A stretch of DNA of 64,000 nt from Streptomyces sp. SCSIO 75703 (GTDB lineage Bacteria; Actinomycetota; Actinomycetes; Streptomycetales; Streptomycetaceae), in the NCBI RefSeq assembly GCF_036607905.1, contig NZ_CP144555.1:2170001-2234000 (forward strand), written 5' to 3'. Below, one piece after another: positions 8,386 to 16,121 of this stretch. A program made the position numbers and the translations under genes. The first letter of the stretch is position 1. Each line of letters opens with the position of its first letter. A model generated the notes under the pieces. That model made no database searches, was not told the DNA's origin, and was given only the letters and a program-made list of their open reading frames with translations.

Positions 8386-8633
8386 GGGTCCATCCTCCCC
8401 CGTCCCCCGCGCAGGTGTGAAAAGCGGCGTGAAAGGCCGCCCGGATGTGTGCCGTTCGGCGGTGCGCCGTGTGGCGCCGGGTCCCCACCCGCGCCGGTGG
8501 TCGTCGCTCGGGCACGGGCACGCCCGCGCTTTCGCTACGACCCGTAGCGTAATGGCACAGCGGGCCGCCGTGGCGGCCGGCCCCGGTGATCTCCCTCACG
8601 GGCGGCCCGGGAACGGCCGGATATGGTCCGTGG

Positions 8634-9248
8634 ATGCAGAGCAGCACGCGCGGGAGGAGCGCCGGGCGTCCGCGCAGTGCCGCGGCCGACGCCGCGATCC
8701 TGGCCGCGACCCGGGCGGCCCTGGTGGATCTGGGCTGGTCGAAGCTGACCCTGGGGGACGTGGCGGCGCGCGCCGGGGTCGCCAAGACGACGCTCTACCG
8801 CCGCTGGTCGGGCAAGAACGAGCTGGTCGTGGACGCGGTCGCCGAACTCTTCGACGAACTGCGGCTGCCCGACCGGGGCAGCCTCGCCGCCGACGTCGAG
8901 GGCGTCGTCTGGCAGTTCGCGGAGATCCTGGCCCGGCCGGAGGCGCGGAGCGGGCTGATGGCGGTGGTGGCCGAGTCGACCCGGGACGAGGCGCTGCGCG
9001 AACGCATCCGGGCCTCCATCGTGGAGCGGCAGAAACGGCTGGTGGTGGAGGGCAAGGCCCGCGCGCGGGCGCGCGGCGAACTGCCGCCGCAGACCGATCC
9101 GGCCGAGGCGGGCCGCACCGCCGACCTGGTCTTCGACGTGGTGGCGGGCGCCGTGGTGCACCGCACCCTGGTCAGCGGGGAGCCGGCCGACGAGACGTGG
9201 ATACGCGGCTTCACCCGCCTGCTGATCCGGGGGCTGCGGGAGGCGTGA
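8634..9248 (+). CDS. TetR family transcriptional regulator
   Basis: 204 aa. Residues 12-60 carry the TetR helix-turn-helix (LTLGDVAARAGVAKTTLYRRW), followed by a ligand-binding helical domain of normal length. I prefer the ATG at 8634 over a GTG at 8586: TATGGT lies exactly six bases upstream (8622-8627), the arrangement of a leaderless promoter, and the protein then begins directly before the DNA-binding domain. It is divergent from the thioredoxin gene and convergent with icmA, so the target could be either. No ligand can be read from sequence. Confidence 0.85.
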   Translation: MQSSTRGRSAGRPRSAAADAAILAATRAALVDLGWSKLTLGDVAARAGVAKTTLYRRWSGKNELVVDAVAELFDELRLPDRGSLAADVEGVVWQFAEILARPEARSGLMAVVAESTRDEALRERIRASIVERQKRLVVEGKARARARGELPPQTDPAEAGRTADLVFDVVAGAVVHRTLVSGEPADETWIRGFTRLLIRGLREA

Positions 9249-9254
9249 GGCGGG

Positions 9255-9294
9255 GGGCCGGCGACGGGCGGCCCGCGCGCCTCGCCGGCGGCCC
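9255..9294. terminator. Possible stem-loop between tetR and icmA
   Basis: GGGCCGGCGA (9255-9264) pairs imperfectly with a TCGCCGGCGGCCC arm ending at 9294. It fills the 47-base gap between two convergent stops. Confidence 0.4.
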
Positions 9295-9295
9295 G

Positions 9296-10996
9296 TCAGA
9301 AGACCGGGGGCTCGGTGTACTCGCCCCACTCCGCGCGCAGCACCCCGCAGATCTCCCCGAGGGTCGCCTCCGCGCGGGCCGCGTCGAGCATCGGCCCGAT
9401 CGTGTGCGCGCCGGAGCGGACGGCGCCGGTCAGGGCGTTTAGGGCGCCCCGTACGGACCGGTCGTCGCGGGCGGCGCGGCGGGCGCCGAGCGCGCGCACC
9501 TGCTCGCGCTCGACCTCGTGGCCGACCCGGAGGATCTCCAGGTCGCCGGTGACGGACCCGGTGTGGACGTTGACGCCGACGACCTTCCGCTCGCCCTTCT
9601 CCAGGGCCCGCTGGTGGCGGAAGGCGGACTCGGCGATCTCGCCGGTGAACCAGCCCTCCTCGATGCCGCGCAGGATGCCGGAGGTGACGGGGCCGACGGG
9701 GTGCCGTCCGTCGGGGCGGGCCCGCCTGCCGAGTTCCAGGATCCGTTCGAAGATCCGCTCGGCGTCGGCCTCGATCCGGTCCGTGAGCCGCTCGACGTAC
9801 CAGGAGCCGCCGAGCGGGTCGGCGACGTTGGCGACGCCGGTCTCCTCCATCAGCACCTGCTGGGTGCGCAGGGCGATCTCGGCGGCCTGCTCGCCGGGGA
9901 GCGCCAGCGTCTCGTCCAGGGCGTTGGTGTGCAGGGAGTTGGTGCCGCCGAGGACCGCGGCCAGCGCCTCCACGGCGGTGCGCACCACGTTGTTGTACGG
10001 CTGCTGGGCGGTGAGCGAGACGCCGGCGGTCTGGGTGTGGAAGCGCAGCCGCTGAGCCCGCTCCCCGCGCGCGCCGTAGGTGTCGCGCATCCAGCGGGCC
10101 CAGACGCGGCGGGCGGCGCGGAACTTGGCGATCTCCTCGAAGAAGTCGACGTGCGCGTCGAAGAAGAAGGACAGGCCCGGTGCGAAGACGTCCACGTCCA
10201 GTCCGCGGCTGAGTCCCAGCTCCACGTACCCGAAGCCGTCCGCGAGGGTGTACGCCAGCTCCTGCGCGGCCGTCGCCCCGGCCTCGCGGATGTGGTAGCC
10301 GGAGACGGAGAGCGGCTTGTAGGCGGGGATGCCCTCCGTGCAGTACTCCATGAGGTCGCCGATGAGCCGCAGGTGGGGCTCGGGCGGGAAGAGCCACTCC
10401 TTCTGGGCGATGTACTCCTTGAAGATGTCCGTCTGGAGGGTGCCGTCGAGCACGGCGGGGTCGACGCCCTGGCGTTCGGCGGCGACGAGGTACATGCAGA
10501 AGACGGGGACGGCGGGCCCGCTGATCGTCATGGACGTGGTGACGTCGCCGAGCGGGATGCCGTCGAACAGCACCTCCATGTCGGCGGCGGAGTCGACCGC
10601 GACCCCGCAGTGGCCGACCTCGCCGAGCGAGCGCGGGTCGTCGGAGTCGCGGCCCATCAGCGTCGGCATGTCGAAGGCGACGGAGAGCCCGCCGCCGCCG
10701 TTGCGCAGGATGGTCCGGTACCGCTCGTTGGTCTGCGCCGCGTTCCCGAAGCCGGCGAACTGCCGGATGGTCCAGGTGCGCCCCCGGTACCCGGTCGCGT
10801 ACAGGCCCCGGGTGAAGGGGTACTCCCCCGGCCAGCCGATCCGCTCGAACCCCTGGTACCGGTCCCCCGGCCGCGGTCCGTAGACCGGCTCCACCGGGTC
10901 GCCGGAGAGCGTGCCGAAGTCCGCCTCCCGCTTGCGCGCGGCGTCGTACCGGGCCTGCCAGCGGCGGCGGCCCTCCTCCACGGCATCAGCGTCCAT
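9296..10996 (-). CDS. icmA: Isobutyryl-CoA mutase large subunit
   Basis: 566 aa from MDADAVEEGRRRW, the known length of Streptomyces IcmA; a 15-codon upstream extension is not used. With the small B12-binding subunit IcmB (not in this window) it interconverts isobutyryl-CoA and n-butyryl-CoA. The protein is the TIM-barrel mutase domain only and lacks the cobalamin DxHxxG domain. Specificity residues decide the identity: Phe80 (in RQFAGFG) and Gln198 (in EYIAQKEW) stand where methylmalonyl-CoA mutases have Tyr and Arg. It follows a DUF3817 gene by 87 bases on the same strand. meaB (19190) and the adenosyltransferase (41696) would service this B12 enzyme. Confidence 0.93.
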   Translation of the reverse strand: MDADAVEEGRRRWQARYDAARKREADFGTLSGDPVEPVYGPRPGDRYQGFERIGWPGEYPFTRGLYATGYRGRTWTIRQFAGFGNAAQTNERYRTILRNGGGGLSVAFDMPTLMGRDSDDPRSLGEVGHCGVAVDSAADMEVLFDGIPLGDVTTSMTISGPAVPVFCMYLVAAERQGVDPAVLDGTLQTDIFKEYIAQKEWLFPPEPHLRLIGDLMEYCTEGIPAYKPLSVSGYHIREAGATAAQELAYTLADGFGYVELGLSRGLDVDVFAPGLSFFFDAHVDFFEEIAKFRAARRVWARWMRDTYGARGERAQRLRFHTQTAGVSLTAQQPYNNVVRTAVEALAAVLGGTNSLHTNALDETLALPGEQAAEIALRTQQVLMEETGVANVADPLGGSWYVERLTDRIEADAERIFERILELGRRARPDGRHPVGPVTSGILRGIEEGWFTGEIAESAFRHQRALEKGERKVVGVNVHTGSVTGDLEILRVGHEVEREQVRALGARRAARDDRSVRGALNALTGAVRSGAHTIGPMLDAARAEATLGEICGVLRAEWGEYTEPPVF

Positions 10997-11083
10997 ACAC
11001 CCGAATTTACCGGGGTGTCCCGGCAGGGGGCGATCGCTCACCGCCGCGCGCTGCTCCGTGCGGCGGTGCCGGAGCGGGCGGGG

Positions 11084-11428
11084 CTACGCCTCGGCGGCCA
11101 CGGGCGTCCCGGCGGCGGCAGCCGCGTCCAGCTCGCGGGTGATCCGGCGCTCCACGAAGAAGGCGGCCGTGGGCACGGTGCCGGCCAGCAGCACCCAGAT
11201 CTGCTTCTTGACCGGCCACTTCAGCTTGGAGCCGAGGTCGAACGCGAAGATCAGGTACACGACGTACAGCCAGCCGTGGGCGATGCTGACGACCTGCGTG
11301 AAGTCGGCCGCGCCGTCCATCTTGAGCGCGTACTTGCCGATCATGCCGATGGTCAGCGCGACGAGCAGGACACCGGTCACATAGGCCATGATCCGGTAGC
11401 GGGTCAACACGCTTCGCTTCATGGACAC
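11084..11428 (-). CDS. DUF3817 family membrane protein (copy 1)
   Basis: 114 aa with three hydrophobic segments (RIMAYVTGVLLVALTIGMIG, AHGWLYVVYLIFAFDLGS, WVLLAAGT-type segment WVLLAGTVPTAAFFVE) and the family end motif FVERR. This family of small actinobacterial integral membrane proteins has no known biochemical role. It lies upstream of icmA on the same strand. A second DUF3817 gene lies 1.5 kb away at 12939-13283; the two are diverged paralogues. Confidence 0.85.
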   Translation of the reverse strand: MSMKRSVLTRYRIMAYVTGVLLVALTIGMIGKYALKMDGAADFTQVVSIAHGWLYVVYLIFAFDLGSKLKWPVKKQIWVLLAGTVPTAAFFVERRITRELDAAAAAGTPVAAEA

Positions 11429-11471
11429 GAGCGTAACCTCCCGGAAAACCCCCGCGACGGCGGGGAGCGCC

Positions 11472-11497
11472 AGGGTCTTTCGTTTGGATCAGGCCGG
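11472..11497. repeat. Half-copy of an interspersed intergenic repeat
   Basis: AGGGTCTTTCGTTTGGATC followed by AGGCCGG matches the left arm of the 44-nt palindrome at 29131-29174 with two mismatches. It lies 15 bases past the stop of the SLOG-like gene. The matching right arm is absent here. Confidence 0.6.
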
Positions 11498-11511
11498 GCT
11501 CGCGGCCCTGG

Positions 11512-11985
11512 TCAGCGGGTGGCCTCCTCCGGCCACAGGACCCGTACGGGCACACCACTGCGCTCCGCGTACGCGACCACGTCGGCGGTGCCGCCGAAGC
11601 CCCGGGCGGGCTCGCCGTCCCACACCGCGAGGAGCGCGTCGGACAGGCCCACGAGGATCTCCGAGCCCGCCATGTGCGCCTCGGACGTCGACTCCTCCAT
11701 GCCGGTCCCGTGCACCTCGCACGCCCGCTCCAGCAGGGCGTCGTAGGTGGCGTGGTGCCACTCCGGAAGAGCCGCGCGGTACCCGGCCGCCGGGATGACC
11801 ACCTCCAGACGGCCCCCGTGCGCCAGTACGGCTTCGGCGAACCAGGCGTCGGGCCCGTCCGCGACGCACGAGACCCCGACCAGCCCGGCGGCGTCACACG
11901 CCCGCACGGCCACCCCGAGCCTCTCCCGCACCCACCGCTCCACATCCCCACCGAGCCCCCGATGCCCGGTGATCCCCATGCGCAT
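11512..11985 (-). CDS. SLOG-like Rossmann protein, function unknown
   Basis: 157 aa. ATG at 11985 with GGGGG upstream; a second ATG two codons in is possible. The N-terminus MGITGHRGL resembles the first strand and turn of the SLOG (LOG/DprA-like) superfamily, which bind nucleotides or related ligands; a later stretch SEILVGLSDALLAVWDG has the look of a second nucleotide-side strand, and the protein ends VPVRVLWPEE. There is no PGGxGTxxE motif of cytokinin-type LOG enzymes. It lies between a MarR regulator and a DUF3817 gene on the same strand. Fold assignment is tentative. Confidence 0.6.
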   Translation of the reverse strand: MRMGITGHRGLGGDVERWVRERLGVAVRACDAAGLVGVSCVADGPDAWFAEAVLAHGGRLEVVIPAAGYRAALPEWHHATYDALLERACEVHGTGMEESTSEAHMAGSEILVGLSDALLAVWDGEPARGFGGTADVVAYAERSGVPVRVLWPEEATR

Positions 11986-12065
11986 GGCGTCCCCCTGTGA
12001 ACGGACCGGCCGACGCCGCCGCGGTGCCGCCGGCGGCGGCCTGCGACGGGCGCGCCGGCCGGTGG

Positions 12066-12575
12066 TCAGTCGTCTTCGAAGTCGCCCGCCGCCACCCGCA
12101 GGGGGCGGAGCATGGTGAAGATGTCGGTGCACTCCTGGGCGTCGTAGGCGCTCAGGCCGAAGTCCATGGCCATCAGGTCGCGGGTGGCGGACTCGACGAC
12201 CTCGCGGCCCCTGTCGGTGATGGTGGCGAGGGTGCCGCGGCCGTCGTTGGGGTTGGGGCGCTTGGCCACCAGGCCGGAGCGGACCAGGCGGTCCACGGTG
12301 TTCGTCACGGACGTGGGGTGCACCATGAGCCGTTCGCCGATCTTGGACATCGGCAGCTCGCCCGATTTGGAGAAGGTGAGCAGCACCAGGGCCTCGTAGC
12401 GCGCGAAGGTCAGCCCGTACGGCTTGACCACGGCGTCGACCTCGGCCAGCAGGATCTGGTGCGCCCGCATGATCGAGGTGATCGCGGCCATGGACGGGAC
12501 ACCGCCCCAGCGCTGCTTCCACAGTTCGTCGGCGCGGGCGATCGGATCGAAGGAGAGACTGAGCGGCTTCGGCAC
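12066..12575 (-). CDS. MarR family transcriptional regulator
   Basis: 169 aa, GTG start at 12575. A helical dimerisation N-terminus is followed by a winged helix (LPMSKIGERLMVHPTSVTNTVDRLVRSGLV at about residues 70-100) and the wing motif DGRGTLATITDRGREVV. It is the third gene of the minus-strand group from 13283 to 9296. MarR proteins usually repress their own or a neighbouring operon and respond to small phenolic or oxidative signals; no operator could be recognised nearby. Confidence 0.88.
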   Translation of the reverse strand: MPKPLSLSFDPIARADELWKQRWGGVPSMAAITSIMRAHQILLAEVDAVVKPYGLTFARYEALVLLTFSKSGELPMSKIGERLMVHPTSVTNTVDRLVRSGLVAKRPNPNDGRGTLATITDRGREVVESATRDLMAMDFGLSAYDAQECTDIFTMLRPLRVAAGDFEDD

Positions 12576-12648
12576 GGCACCAGACCTTACCGGCCGGTCA
12601 TATGCCGGGCCCTGTCGTCTCGCCTTTCGGTACCGGCGCCCGCGCCGG

Positions 12649-12942
12649 TCATCCGGCGAGGTGGCGTTCGACCGTCTCGACCTTCGAGGTGAGGCCGTCC
12701 GTCACCCCGGGGCGCAGGTCCGCCTTGAGGACGAGGGAGACGCGCGGCGCCCGGCGTTCGACCGCGGCGACGGCCCGCCGGACGACGTCCATGACCTCGT
12801 CCCACTCGCCCTCGACGGAGGTGAACATCGCGTCGGTGCGGTGCGGCAGCCCCGACTCGCGCACCACCCGGACCGCGTCGGCCACGTACTCGCCGACGTC
12901 CTCGCCGACGCCCAGCGGCGTCACGGAGAAGGCGACGATCAT
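12649..12942 (-). CDS. Thiamine-binding (MTH1187/YkoF-like) protein
   Basis: 97 aa. The ferredoxin-like small domain begins [23 protein letters not shown], continues with [22 protein letters not shown] and ends with a [12 protein letters not shown] strand, matching the MTH1187/YqgV family (formerly DUF77), for which thiamine or related pyrimidine binding is reported. The ATG overlaps the stop of the upstream DUF3817 gene by four bases (ATGA), so the two are translated together. Ligand is inferred from family only. Confidence 0.82.
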   Translation of the reverse strand: MIVAFSVTPLGVGEDVGEYVADAVRVVRESGLPHRTDAMFTSVEGEWDEVMDVVRRAVAAVERRAPRVSLVLKADLRPGVTDGLTSKVETVERHLAG

Positions 12943-13283
12943 GCGCCGACGACCCCTTCCTGGCGGGCGCGGGAGGCGATGACCGCGCTCTCGGCCTCGC
13001 GCTTGAGGCGGCGCTCGGCGTAGAAGCCGCCGCCCGGCAGCACGGAGAGGGCGAAGTACAGGCCGGCGGTGCCCAGGGACCACTTGGCGCGGTTCCAGGC
13101 GTCGGCCCAGAAGACGACGTAGAGCACGAAGAGGACGCCGTGGATCATTCCCATGGCCGGCACCGCGTTGAAGTCCGTGGTCCGCTTCAGCACGGAGCAG
13201 ACGAGCAGCAGCAGGAAGGAGATCGCCTCGGGGCCCGAGACCAGGCGGAGTCGGCGGAGGGCGGTGGCGGTCTTGAGGTCCAC
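12939..13283 (-). CDS. DUF3817 family membrane protein (copy 2)
   Basis: 114 aa, ATG at 13283. It has three hydrophobic segments ([50 protein letters not shown]) and ends with the [10 protein letters not shown] motif corresponding to FVERR of copy 1. First gene of the minus-strand group; its stop overlaps the start of the thiamine-binding-type gene, suggesting the pair acts together. Confidence 0.85.
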   Translation of the reverse strand: MDLKTATALRRLRLVSGPEAISFLLLLVCSVLKRTTDFNAVPAMGMIHGVLFVLYVVFWADAWNRAKWSLGTAGLYFALSVLPGGGFYAERRLKREAESAVIASRARQEGVVGA

Positions 13284-13440
13284 GGGTCACCTTCGGTGGA
13301 GAGACGGGACGGATCGGGGGGTGCGCCGGTGCGGCGACGCTTTGTGAACGCGCGCACAAGCTCCCCCATTGTGGCAAACCCCCGCCGCGTCCGGCGCCGG
13401 GGGTCGCCCGGCGGCATTCCCCGCGTGTCCGTCCGGCGGA

Positions 13441-13446
13441 TACCGT
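13441..13446 (+). promoter_or_regulatory. Putative -10 of a leaderless AIM24 operon promoter
   Basis: TACCGT ends seven bases before the GTG start of the first AIM24 gene, and no ribosome-binding site is present. No clear -35 is seen. Confidence 0.35.
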
Positions 13447-13453
13447 CGCCCCC

Positions 13454-14092
13454 GTGGCGATGTTCCGACTGCAGGGCAGCAAGGTGCTCGCCGTCGACCT
13501 GACCGGGGACGCCGTGAAGGCGAAGAACGGGTCGATGGTGGCGTACGACGGGGAGATGACCTTCAAGAGGCTGACGGGCGGGGGCGAGGGGCTGCGGGGG
13601 GTGGTGGGCCGGCGCCTGACCGGCGAGCGGATGACCGTGATGGAGGTGCGCGGGCGGGGCACGTGCTGGTTCGCCGACCGCGCGGCCGAGATCAACCTCG
13701 TGCGGCTCCACGGCGACCGGCTCCGCGTGGAGTCGGAGAACTTCCTCGCCGCCGAGGCGGGGCTGCGCACCGGCACCGACTTCACCGGGGTGCGCGGGGC
13801 CGCGCAGGGCAACGGACTGTTCACCACGACCCTGGAGGGGCACGGGCAGGCGGCGATCCTGTCGGCCGGCCCTGCGGTGGTGCTGCGGGTCAGCCACCGG
13901 TACCCGCTCACCGTCGACCCGGGCGCCTACGTCGCCCACCAGGGGGACCTGCGGCAGACCTTCCAGTCGGGCGTGACGTACCGCACCTTCCTCGGCGAGG
14001 GCGGCGGGGAGGCGTTCCAGATCCGCTTCGAGGGCGACGGTCTGGTGTACGTCCAGCCCAGCGAGCGGCGGACGATCGCGGGGGACCTCTGA
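13454..14092 (+). CDS. AIM24 family protein (copy 1)
   Basis: 212 aa. AIM24 (TIGR00266/PF01987) proteins are beta-sandwich proteins of unknown biochemical role, first named from a yeast mitochondrial protein. The sequence shows successive beta strands with family turns such as [34 protein letters not shown] and the C-terminal [12 protein letters not shown] then [19 protein letters not shown]. The GTG start is preceded by TACCGT; an ATG two codons in is the alternative. First of three coupled paralogues. Confidence 0.85.
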   Translation: MAMFRLQGSKVLAVDLTGDAVKAKNGSMVAYDGEMTFKRLTGGGEGLRGVVGRRLTGERMTVMEVRGRGTCWFADRAAEINLVRLHGDRLRVESENFLAAEAGLRTGTDFTGVRGAAQGNGLFTTTLEGHGQAAILSAGPAVVLRVSHRYPLTVDPGAYVAHQGDLRQTFQSGVTYRTFLGEGGGEAFQIRFEGDGLVYVQPSERRTIAGDL

Positions 14093-14093
14093 G

Positions 14094-14744
14094 ATGGCCT
14101 TCGAGGAGATCAACCCGCGGATGATCCGGGCCGCCGTCTCCCCCGGCCGGCGGCTGCTCGCCCGGCGCGGCGCGATGCTCGCCTACCGGGGCGAGGTGTC
14201 CTTCACCCCGCTGGTGCGCGACGGCGGGAACCGGGTGATGCCGGTGGTGGGGCGCCGGCTGGCCGACGAGGACGTGCCGCTGATGGCGGTCGAGGGCAGC
14301 GGCACGGTGTTCTTCGGGCACGGCGGCCACCACGTGCAGGTGATCCACCTCTGCGGCGACACCCTCTGCGTGGAGGCGGACCGGCTCCTCGTCTTCGAGG
14401 CGACGCTGGAGCGGGGCACGGTCTTCCTCGGCTCGAGGGACGGGCTGCGGGGCGTGGTCCGCGGCCAGGTCGGCGGGCAGGGGCTGTTCACCACGACGCT
14501 CACGGGGCACGGCTCGCTCGCGGTGCTGGCCCACGGGGGCGTCCTGGAGGTCCCGGTGGTGCCGGGGCGGCCGGTGCACGTGGACCCGCGGGCCTACGTC
14601 GCCCACCACGGGGACGTCCGGGACCGGCTGACCGCCGCGCTGGGCTGGCGGGACATGGTGGGGCGCGGCTCCGGGGAGGCGTTCCGGCTCGCCTTCGAGG
14701 GCAGCGGCACGGTCTACGTCCAGGCGTCGGAGGAGAAGCTGTGA
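14094..14744 (+). CDS. AIM24 family protein (copy 2)
   Basis: 216 aa, the ATG lies one base after the stop of copy 1 (TGAGATG). It repeats the same strand order: GAMLAYRGEVSF, GSGTVFFG, QGLFTTTLTGHGSL, DPRAYVAHHGDVRD and EAFRLAFEGSGTVYVQASE. It is the closest relative of copy 1 in the window, so the operon probably arose by tandem duplication. No catalytic motif. Confidence 0.85.
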   Translation: MAFEEINPRMIRAAVSPGRRLLARRGAMLAYRGEVSFTPLVRDGGNRVMPVVGRRLADEDVPLMAVEGSGTVFFGHGGHHVQVIHLCGDTLCVEADRLLVFEATLERGTVFLGSRDGLRGVVRGQVGGQGLFTTTLTGHGSLAVLAHGGVLEVPVVPGRPVHVDPRAYVAHHGDVRDRLTAALGWRDMVGRGSGEAFRLAFEGSGTVYVQASEEKL

Positions 14745-15436
14745 GCGTCCCCGGAACCCCGGGCACCGGTCCGGTCGTCCACGACCCGGTCACCCTGCCG
14801 GGCGACGACAACGTCGACGAGTACACCTTCTGTGTGGAACTCGAGGGGAACCCGTGGTTCCTCCAGAAGGGCAAGATGATCGCCTACTACGGGACGGTGG
14901 CGTTCAACGGCATCGGGCACGGCCCGCTGGAGCCCCTGGTGCGGGGTTCGTTCCATTCGCCTCTGCACGCGAGCGACTGGGTGGTGGCCGAGGGCTCGGG
15001 CAAGATGCTCCTCGCCGACCGGGCCTTCGACGTGAACTCGTACGACCTGGATGAGGGCAACCTGACCATTCGCTCCGGCAACCTGCTCGCTTTTCAGCCA
15101 AGTCTCACGCTCAAACAGTCGATCGTGCCGGGATTCCTGACCCTGCTGGGAACGGGGCGGTTCGTGGCCGCCTCGAACGGCCCCGTGGTGTTCATGGAAC
15201 CCCCGCTGCGGGTGGACCCGCGGGCACTGGTCGGCTGGGCCGACTGCCCCTCTCCGTGCCACCACTACGACCACGGGTACCTCAGCGGCGTACTGGGCGG
15301 TCTACGTGCGCTGACGGGCCTCGGCGGGGCCTCCGGCGAGGAGCACCAACTGGAGTTCACGGGGGCCGGGACGATCCTGCTGCAGTCGAGCGAGGAACTG
15401 GTGCCGGAACGTCCCGTGGGGGGCGCCCCGGAGTAG
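14741..15436 (+). CDS. AIM24 family protein (copy 3, with Cys/His/Asp cluster)
   Basis: 231 aa. The GTG overlaps the stop of copy 2 (GTGA), so all three copies are translationally coupled. It is more diverged: an N-terminal extension of about 25 residues, then GKMIAYYGTVAF and the AIM24 strands. Where copies 1 and 2 have AYVAHxGD, this copy has DCPSPCHHYDH (residues 168-178), adding two Cys, three His and two Asp that could bind a metal. The C-terminus EEHQLEFTGAGTILLQSSEE is typical. A heteromeric complex of the three is plausible but unproven. Confidence 0.83.
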   Translation: MSVPGTPGTGPVVHDPVTLPGDDNVDEYTFCVELEGNPWFLQKGKMIAYYGTVAFNGIGHGPLEPLVRGSFHSPLHASDWVVAEGSGKMLLADRAFDVNSYDLDEGNLTIRSGNLLAFQPSLTLKQSIVPGFLTLLGTGRFVAASNGPVVFMEPPLRVDPRALVGWADCPSPCHHYDHGYLSGVLGGLRALTGLGGASGEEHQLEFTGAGTILLQSSEELVPERPVGGAPE

Positions 15437-15631
15437 CGGGGGCATACTCGAAGGGGGTACCCCCGGCACGTCCGCCTGGGCGGGACGGGGTACCGGGCCT
15501 TCCCGGACAGCCGGGAGAGCACCGCCGCCACTGCGGGCCGTGAGCGGTAATCTGCGGAGTGTGACCTCGAACGCGTGCGCACCGTCCGCGTCACGGACCG
15601 ACCTCACTAGTTCGTCATTCAACCTTTTAGG

Positions 15632-15637
15632 TAGACT
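15632..15637 (+). promoter_or_regulatory. Putative leaderless absC promoter with flanking TCATTCA repeats
   Basis: TAGACT ends six bases before the absC ATG at 15644, with no Shine-Dalgarno. TCATTCA occurs at 15615-15621 and again at 15638-15644, 23 bases apart, flanking the -10. Such repeats could be where AbsC controls its own gene. Confidence 0.45.
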
Positions 15638-15643
15638 TCATTC

Positions 15644-16120
15644 ATGGAGACCGAGACGGCCACCCGCTGGCTGACCGACACCGAGCAGTGTGCGTGGCGC
15701 ACCCACCTGGAGGTCAACAGGCTGTTGACGTACCAGCTCGAAAAGGATCTGCAGCCGTTCGGCCTGACGATGAACGACTACGAGATCCTGGTGAACCTCT
15801 CCGAGTCGGAGGACGACCGGATGCGGATGAGCGACCTCGCCTCCGCCACCCTCCAGTCCAAGAGCCGCCTCTCGCACCAGATCACCCGCATGGAGAACGC
15901 GAACCTGGTCCGCCGCGAGAACTGCGAGTCCGACCGCCGGGGGCTGTACGCCGTCCTCACCGAGCACGGCCGGGAGACCATGCGGAAGGTGGCCCCACAT
16001 CACGTCGCCTCGGTCCGCAGGCACTTCATCGACCTGCTGGACCCCGAGGCGCTGACCGAGCTGGACAAGGCGCTGAAGCCCATCGCGGAGCACCTGCGCG
16101 GGCAGCGCGGACGCCCCTGA
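15644..16120 (+). CDS. absC: MarR/PecS-type regulator AbsC
   Basis: 158 aa winged-helix protein: an N-terminal dimerisation helix (CAWRTHLEVNRLLTYQLEKD), helix-turn-helix around MRMSDLASATLQSKSRLSHQ and the wing motif ESDRRGLYAVLTEHGRE. In S. coelicolor AbsC (SCO5405) is a MarR-type protein needed for normal antibiotic production and linked to zinc; identity here rests on length, sequence character and position between the AIM24 genes and the kinase gene. It is convergent with that kinase with only one base between the stops and no visible terminator, so the 3' ends may overlap. Confidence 0.8.
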   Translation: METETATRWLTDTEQCAWRTHLEVNRLLTYQLEKDLQPFGLTMNDYEILVNLSESEDDRMRMSDLASATLQSKSRLSHQITRMENANLVRRENCESDRRGLYAVLTEHGRETMRKVAPHHVASVRRHFIDLLDPEALTELDKALKPIAEHLRGQRGRP

Positions 16121-16121
16121 C

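Noticed and set aside
8586..8633. GTG start for the first TetR gene 16 codons upstream
   Set aside because: It adds a Gly/Pro stretch before the DNA-binding domain and ignores the -10-like TATGGT six bases before the ATG at 8634.
9518..11746. Open frame of 742 codons on the plus strand opposite icmA
   Set aside because: Shadow of icmA and its neighbours, with no homology-like motif and no start signals.
15453..15464. GGGGGTACCCCC palindrome after the AIM24 operon
   Set aside because: Too short and loop-free to be a terminator and common by chance in this composition; listed only as observed.
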